Below, in pieces: positions 7,822 through 11,277 of a DNA stretch of 11,277 bases. The position numbers were made by a program, and so were the translations under genes. The stretch is from Treponema sp. UBA7590 (GTDB lineage: Bacteria > Spirochaetota > Spirochaetia > Treponematales > Treponemataceae). The stretch spans positions 1-11,277 of the forward strand of contig DLKK01000079.1 in NCBI GenBank assembly GCA_002478955.1, read 5' to 3'. A model generated the notes under the pieces. That model worked only from the letters and a program-made list of their open reading frames with translations. It did not search any database and was not told the origin of the DNA. Numbering within the stretch: the stretch's first letter is position 1; every line of letters starts with the position of its first letter.

Positions 7822-8334
7822 CTAAAAATCTCCTCCAGAAAGATTTAATGCAATATGCTTGTCAAAACATCCGACAATTTTAAAAATTACAGGCGCTAAA
7901 ACAGAATTCAAAAGAAGTTCTGTAAAAAAACTCACAGAAATCATTGAATATGTAAGAACCGTATTCGGATAAAAAAGTGAGATCAGCCATGTTATAAAAA
8001 CTTTCGCAAAAGTTCCGCATAGACCAATCAGAAAAGGTATAAAAATCCCCCTGAAATTCAGGTTTCTGTTCAAAAATCCCGCAAAATAGCAGATTATCGT
8101 CCTCAAAAGACAATTATATCCAAACGGACAACCTGTGATAAAATCAAGAATCAGTCCTGAAATAAAACCAAGAACAACTCCGGCAGTTTTTCCGTTAATC
8201 ATTGCAATATAAATCGAGGCAAGCAGAACCAGATCAGGAACAGCCGGAAGAAAAGAAATATTTGAAAGAATAGCCGTTTCAACCATCGCAAGAATAAACA
8301 AAATTAATGTAGAAACTGAAAAAACTTTTATCAT
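7822..8334 (-). CDS. mreD: MreD, membrane subunit of the rod-shape complex
   Basis: MreD is an integral membrane partner of MreC and modulates the activity of RodA-PBP2. The protein has 170 residues and is mostly hydrophobic, with about five or six membrane segments (about 4-24, 32-48, 51-67, 75-90, 96-122, 133-155). The family pattern GxxxGLxxD followed by Gly-Cys-Pro-Phe-Gly is present at 57-72. MreD is poorly conserved, so the call rests on this motif, the size and topology, and its place between mreC and pbp2. ATG 8334 is preceded by AAGGA at a normal 6-nt spacing in the 12-bp gap after mreC. The last residues, Ser-Gly-Gly-Asp-Phe, are encoded by the purine block that also serves as ribosome binding site for pbp2. 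Confidence 0.92.
   Translation of the reverse strand: MIKVFSVSTLILFILAMVETAILSNISFLPAVPDLVLLASIYIAMINGKTAGVVLGFISGLILDFITGCPFGYNCLLRTIICYFAGFLNRNLNFRGIFIPFLIGLCGTFAKVFITWLISLFYPNTVLTYSMISVSFFTELLLNSVLAPVIFKIVGCFDKHIALNLSGGDF
7830..7836 (-). promoter_or_regulatory. pbp2 Shine-Dalgarno sequence embedded in the mreD C-terminal codons
   Basis: GGAGGAG on the minus strand is a strong anti-16S match, yet its last G is 13 nt from the pbp2 ATG (7816), longer than the usual 5-9. No start codon in the pbp2 frame lies closer. The mreD stop (7822-7824) falls between the two, so ribosomes finishing mreD would reach this site and could restart. Confidence 0.6.
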
Positions 8335-8346
8335 ATTATTTCCTTG

Positions 8347-9207
8347 TTATTTTCTTGCATCATTGATTTCTCGGATATCAACAACAATAACATTTTCCAG
8401 TCTTGAAAAATCTATAATCGGTGTAAGCTCAATATCCAGCGAAGAATTATAGTCAATGACAGAAATTTTTGAGATAGTTCCGATCGGCAAATCGCGCATA
8501 TAATTGCTGTTTTCACCGGAAGTAACAACTACATCACCGTAATGCAAATCCTCAAGAACCCTTTTCTTTATATAGTTCATCGAAAGCGGAAGTTCTTCTT
8601 TCCCCTTGCCTGTCACAAGCCCCAGATCCCTGGAATTCTGAATTCTTGCTGAAACCGTACAGTTAATATTGTAAATCGGCATAACGATGCTTGTAAAAGC
8701 ACCAACCTGAACAACTTTTCCGACAAGCCCGGAATTTCCATTCTGGTAGGCAATCACGCTCATATTTTTTTTGATTCCAGATGAGCTTCCTTTGTTGATT
8801 GTCAGGTACGCATAAAGATTGTCCGCATCACGGCTTATAATCTGTGCCGGATAATTTTTTTCCTCAAGATAAGTTGTAAAATTCAACTGTTCCAGAAGAC
8901 GTTCATTCTCTTTACGTATTTCTGCATTTGAGCGGCGCATCTGCTCATAATTTTCGAGTTTTTTAGTAAGCTCGGCATATTCCTTTTTTAGCCGGGCAAG
9001 TTCCTTGACAGCACCAAAAGTATCCTCAACTCCATCCACAATCTTATGAACGCCAGCCTGAACAGATGAGAAAACAGTAAAGCCAATCTTCTTGAAATTC
9101 AAGACAAAATTCCCGGAACTAAACCCTAACAGAACTCCTGAAATAAGCACAAAAACAACAAGCAAAAGTTCCGGCAGCCTAAATGAAATTTTATTCTTGT
9201 TCGCCAT
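8347..9207 (-). CDS. mreC: MreC, periplasmic scaffold of the rod-shape complex
   Basis: MreC is a single-pass membrane protein whose periplasmic part binds and activates PBP2 and links it to MreB and MreD. It has 286 residues: a short basic N-terminus, a transmembrane helix at about 12-30, an amphipathic stretch at 38-60, and a coiled coil at about 62-112 rich in Glu/Lys/Leu (dimerisation). The C-terminal half (about 118-280) is the double beta-barrel domain with the family blocks AQIISRDADNLYAYLTINKG, SGLVGKVVQVG and LHYGDVVVTSG, and a PIG turn at 241-243. ATG 9207 is 5 bp after the mreB stop. The sequence before it (AATGACTGATAAAT) has no strong Shine-Dalgarno match, so translation probably depends on coupling to mreB. 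The stop is 12 bp before mreD. Confidence 0.96.
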   Translation of the reverse strand: MANKNKISFRLPELLLVVFVLISGVLLGFSSGNFVLNFKKIGFTVFSSVQAGVHKIVDGVEDTFGAVKELARLKKEYAELTKKLENYEQMRRSNAEIRKENERLLEQLNFTTYLEEKNYPAQIISRDADNLYAYLTINKGSSSGIKKNMSVIAYQNGNSGLVGKVVQVGAFTSIVMPIYNINCTVSARIQNSRDLGLVTGKGKEELPLSMNYIKKRVLEDLHYGDVVVTSGENSNYMRDLPIGTISKISVIDYNSSLDIELTPIIDFSRLENVIVVDIREINDARK

Positions 9208-9212
9208 ATTTA

Positions 9213-10250
9213 TCAGTCATTAAGACTATCGTAAACAGAACGGTCTGATGACATATCCTTGAAAAGCTCAAATGCCTCACCAGCGCCAAGCGCAACACAC
9301 TCAAGAGGATTTTCAACAAGAATTACAGGAACTCCAGTTTCCTTTGAAATAAGTTTAGGAAGTCCTTTTAACATTGAGCCACCACCGGTCATAACAATAC
9401 CGCGGTCAATGATATCAGAAGCTAATTCTGGCGGAGTCTGGCTAATTACGCTCTTGATTTCCTCAACGATGCGCTTAACAGGTTCTTTTAGAGCTTCCCT
9501 TACTTCTACGCTGTCAATCTCAAGCCTACGAGGAAGTCCTGTAATTGCATCTGTTCCCTTCAATTCCATTTTTTCAATAGTCTTGTCGGCAGATGCATTA
9601 CCAATCTGAATTTTCAGACGTTCAGCAGCCTGCAAAGAAATGATAAGGTTATGAACGCTTTTTACATGCTTTACAAGAGCTTCATTGAATTTATCACCGC
9701 CTACACGGATTGAGCTTGTTATTACCATTCCACCGAGAGAAATAACAGAAACTTCTGCCGTTCCACCACCAATATCACAAATCATGTGTCCGGCCGGTTC
9801 ATAAATAGGAATTTTTGCACCTATCGCCGCTGCAAGAGACTCTGCAATTACCTCAACCTCTTTTGCACCAGCTTTCAACGCTGCTTCAATAAGCGCACGA
9901 CGCTCAACATCAGTAACGCATGAAGGAATTCCAACCTTCATTCTAAGCGACTTGAATATCTGATGTTTTGGAATAATTTTCTGAATAAAATATTTAATCA
10001 TTCTCTCTGTGCTGTCAATATCAGCAATTACGCCATCCGCAAGCGGCCGAATCGCAATAATATTAGACGGAGTTCGTTCAAGCATATTTTTTGCTTCAGA
10101 ACCTACAGCAAGAATTCGTTTTGTGCCTTTTTCTACCGCAACAACAGTCGGCTCATCAATGACAATGCCTTTACCGCGCACATAAATCAATGTGTTACAA
10201 GTGCCAAGATCAATACCTACATCAGTAGAAAATCTATCTAAAAATCCCAT
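9213..10250 (-). CDS. mreB: MreB, bacterial actin that guides lateral cell-wall synthesis
   Basis: MreB forms ATP-dependent filaments at the inner membrane and positions the elongasome. It has 345 residues, the usual size. Nucleotide-fold motifs in order: phosphate-1 loop GIDLGTCNT (12-20), the hydrolysis region EVIAESLAAAIG (133-144, Glu137), phosphate-2 loop DIGGGTAE (159-166), and the adenosine motif MTGGGSMLKGL (287-297). The short N-terminal MGFLDRF is hydrophobic and may help membrane binding. Where MreB usually carries a GE-x-T-A-E motif, this protein has SLQAAE (205-210), without the first Glu. ATG 10250 has GGGAGGA just 3 nt before it, and that site is part of a small hairpin (10251-10266). 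The TPR gene ends 33 bp upstream and mreC starts 5 bp after the stop. Confidence 0.97.
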   Translation of the reverse strand: MGFLDRFSTDVGIDLGTCNTLIYVRGKGIVIDEPTVVAVEKGTKRILAVGSEAKNMLERTPSNIIAIRPLADGVIADIDSTERMIKYFIQKIIPKHQIFKSLRMKVGIPSCVTDVERRALIEAALKAGAKEVEVIAESLAAAIGAKIPIYEPAGHMICDIGGGTAEVSVISLGGMVITSSIRVGGDKFNEALVKHVKSVHNLIISLQAAERLKIQIGNASADKTIEKMELKGTDAITGLPRRLEIDSVEVREALKEPVKRIVEEIKSVISQTPPELASDIIDRGIVMTGGGSMLKGLPKLISKETGVPVILVENPLECVALGAGEAFELFKDMSSDRSVYDSLND

Positions 10251-10266
10251 AAATCCTCCCGGATTT
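10251..10266 (-). promoter_or_regulatory. Hairpin containing the mreB ribosome binding site
   Basis: On the mRNA strand AAATCC pairs with GGATTT around the loop GGGA, directly against the mreB ATG. The 6-bp stem is perfect, and GGGA fits the stable GNRA tetraloop pattern. The Shine-Dalgarno sequence GGGAGGA is split between the loop and the 3' arm, so folding would partly hide it. The stem has two G-C pairs, so its stability is moderate. It may damp or tune mreB translation, or have no effect. Confidence 0.4.
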
Positions 10267-10283
10267 TCCCTATTTATTTTTAT

Positions 10284-11225
10284 TTAATTGTAATCTGCCA
10301 TTTTTTTCAGGGCGCCCTGATGATTAACCTGAACGCGCAAAGCTTTTCGCCATTCCGCCCGGGCTTTCACCAGTTCGCCTTTCTTTTCATATATTACACC
10401 AAGACCGTAATATGCGTCACCTGAATTTTTATTTTTTTGCAAAATACCTTCAAATTCTTTCTGGGCATCATCAAGCTTGTTCTCGTCAAGGTAAATCAGA
10501 CCAAGAAGATTCATGCTCTTTAACACAAGACTATCGTCCTTGCTCGAAGTTGTGATTCTATAAAGATATTGTTTCGCAACAGAAGATTGCCCCAATTTAT
10601 AATACTGCTCTGCAATTGAAAGCAAAAGGGAATCTGACTCGCGGACCAGAAGTGATTCAGTAAAACACTGGATGCTTTTTTGTGGCATTCCAAGAGCCGC
10701 GTAGCAAAGTCCAAGATATTCAGGAATATCATCTGCCTTATAGCCATGCTCCCTGCTTGCAACAAGATATTTTTCAGCAAGGTCTGAATAATAATACGTA
10801 GAAACTGTGTTTTTGTAGAAATAACATTTTCCCAGCATATACTCAAGCTGAGGAACAGCAGATTTTTTCGCATAAATCAATGCTATTCTAATAGAATTTA
10901 TGGCATCATCAAGAAAATCCTGCCCAGCAGAAGAATCAAGTGATGAAACAGCAAGATAAAAACATGAAAATCCATGGTATGTAAGCGCAAAATTATTGAA
11001 CGGATTCTCATCTAAAATATGCTGAGACAACTCACATACAGTCTTATAGTCGTATTTTTTCCAAGCCGTTAATATAGTACTTTTATTTGCAGAAACAGCT
11101 TGTTTTGCGCTGATTTTTGAAACAAGAAAATAAGATAAAAATATAACTGCAACAATGCCAGCGGCAATAATAATGAGATTTCTTGCCAGATTACTTTTTC
11201 GCCTTGTTATATTTCCGTTATCCAT
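10284..11225 (-). CDS. Membrane-anchored tetratricopeptide-repeat (TPR) protein upstream of mreB
   Basis: The function is unknown and no gene name is recognised. From ATG 11225 the protein has 313 residues: Met-Asp-Asn-Gly then a basic stretch (Arg8, Arg9, Lys10, Arg15), one hydrophobic helix at about 16-35, and a mainly helical outer part. Being an N-in anchor followed by no cleavage motif, it probably places the TPR part outside the membrane. Clear TPR units are at about 166-197, 199-230, 234-266 and 268-301. The last is the most canonical (AYYGLGVIYEKKGELVKARA). Earlier repeats, about 50-160, are degenerate. TPRs bind other proteins, so a scaffold role for the elongasome next door is possible, but this is inferred only from position. 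An upstream in-frame TTG at 11273 would add 16 residues, but it lies inside the rnpB 3' end and is rejected. ATG 11225 has no clear Shine-Dalgarno sequence. The stop is TAA. Confidence 0.88.
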   Translation of the reverse strand: MDNGNITRRKSNLARNLIIIAAGIVAVIFLSYFLVSKISAKQAVSANKSTILTAWKKYDYKTVCELSQHILDENPFNNFALTYHGFSCFYLAVSSLDSSAGQDFLDDAINSIRIALIYAKKSAVPQLEYMLGKCYFYKNTVSTYYYSDLAEKYLVASREHGYKADDIPEYLGLCYAALGMPQKSIQCFTESLLVRESDSLLLSIAEQYYKLGQSSVAKQYLYRITTSSKDDSLVLKSMNLLGLIYLDENKLDDAQKEFEGILQKNKNSGDAYYGLGVIYEKKGELVKARAEWRKALRVQVNHQGALKKMADYN

Positions 11226-11237
11226 AATACAATTTAT

Positions 11238-11277
11238 AAAAAACAGACGGGAAAATAAGCCGGGTTCTGTCAACTGC
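11238..11277 (-). ncRNA. rnpB: rnpB, 3' end of the RNase P RNA (5' part off the right edge)
   Basis: RNase P RNA is the catalytic subunit that trims the 5' leader of tRNA precursors. Only its last part is visible. GACAGAACCCGGCTTAT (11271-11255 on the minus strand) is identical to the near-universal 3' block of bacterial RNase P RNA, for example in E. coli M1 RNA, where it also lies about 15 nt before the 3' end. After it comes TTTCCCGTCTG and six T (11243-11238). The CCCGTCTG should be the 3' strand of helix P1, whose partner near the 5' end of the RNA lies outside the window, so base-pairing cannot be checked. The exact mature 3' end is uncertain within about 6 nt. The gene points toward the TPR gene, whose ATG is 12 nt past the T-run. 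Confidence 0.85.

Noticed and set aside
11226..11273. Sixteen-residue N-terminal extension of the TPR protein from TTG 11273
   Set aside because: The TTG lies within the conserved 3' block of RNase P RNA, has no ribosome binding site, and the internal ATG at 11225 gives a normal anchor topology.
11268..11273. Perfect TTGACA -35 box on the minus strand
   Set aside because: The bases belong to the conserved 3' region of rnpB. The only TATAAA-like -10 element is 30 nt away, and nothing suitable lies at 16-18 nt.
1..11277. Defence system, mobile element, CRISPR array or toxin-antitoxin pair
   Set aside because: I found no transposase, integrase, direct-repeat array, terminal inverted repeats or small paired genes. 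Nearly all of the window is explained by core cell-wall, repair and RNase P genes.

Overview
The window reads as chromosomal DNA of a low-GC spirochaete, most likely Treponema or a close relative. That placement rests on the overall look of the proteins (AT-rich, Lys/Asn/Ile-rich, a treponeme-like MreB N-terminus) and on the gene set. It is an inference that cannot be confirmed here. I see no mobile element, CRISPR array, tRNA, prophage or obvious defence system. This is core housekeeping DNA, and its interest lies in details of gene boundaries, RNA elements and protein variants.

Layout from left to right: (1) 1-778, minus strand: the 5' part of an exported protein of unknown function, starting at TTG and running off the left edge. 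(2) 779-838: a 60-bp divergent intergenic region holding a 19-bp imperfect palindrome. (3) 839-4480, plus strand: mfd, the transcription-repair coupling factor, complete. (4) 4481-4613: a convergent intergenic gap with two weak, AT-rich inverted repeats. (5) 10250 down to 4614, minus strand: mreB-mreC-mreD-pbp2(mrdA)-rodA(mrdB), the complete core of the elongasome (rod complex), with gaps of 2 to 12 bp. (6) 11225-10284, minus strand: a membrane-anchored TPR protein, 33 bp upstream of mreB. (7) 11277 to about 11238, minus strand: the 3' end of rnpB, the RNase P RNA. It is recognised by its 17-nt conserved 3' block and runs off the right edge.

How the parts work together: MreB filaments, the membrane proteins MreC and MreD, the SEDS glycosyltransferase RodA and its partner transpeptidase PBP2 make up the machine that inserts new peptidoglycan along the cell cylinder. 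Their order and near-zero spacing argue for one transcript and translational coupling. The TPR protein is upstream on the same strand and could be co-transcribed. Only about 12 nt separate the rnpB U-run from the TPR start codon, so the operon promoter is probably upstream of or within rnpB, or inside the TPR gene. Mfd stands alone on the opposite strand and links stalled RNA polymerase to nucleotide excision repair.

Points most worth a second look: the rnpB 3' end, which corrects the TPR start; a GNRA-capped hairpin that folds the mreB ribosome binding site; a roughly 70-residue insertion in RodA that looks like two extra membrane helices; a Cys/His cluster in PBP2 next to the active site; and an altered GE-motif in MreB.
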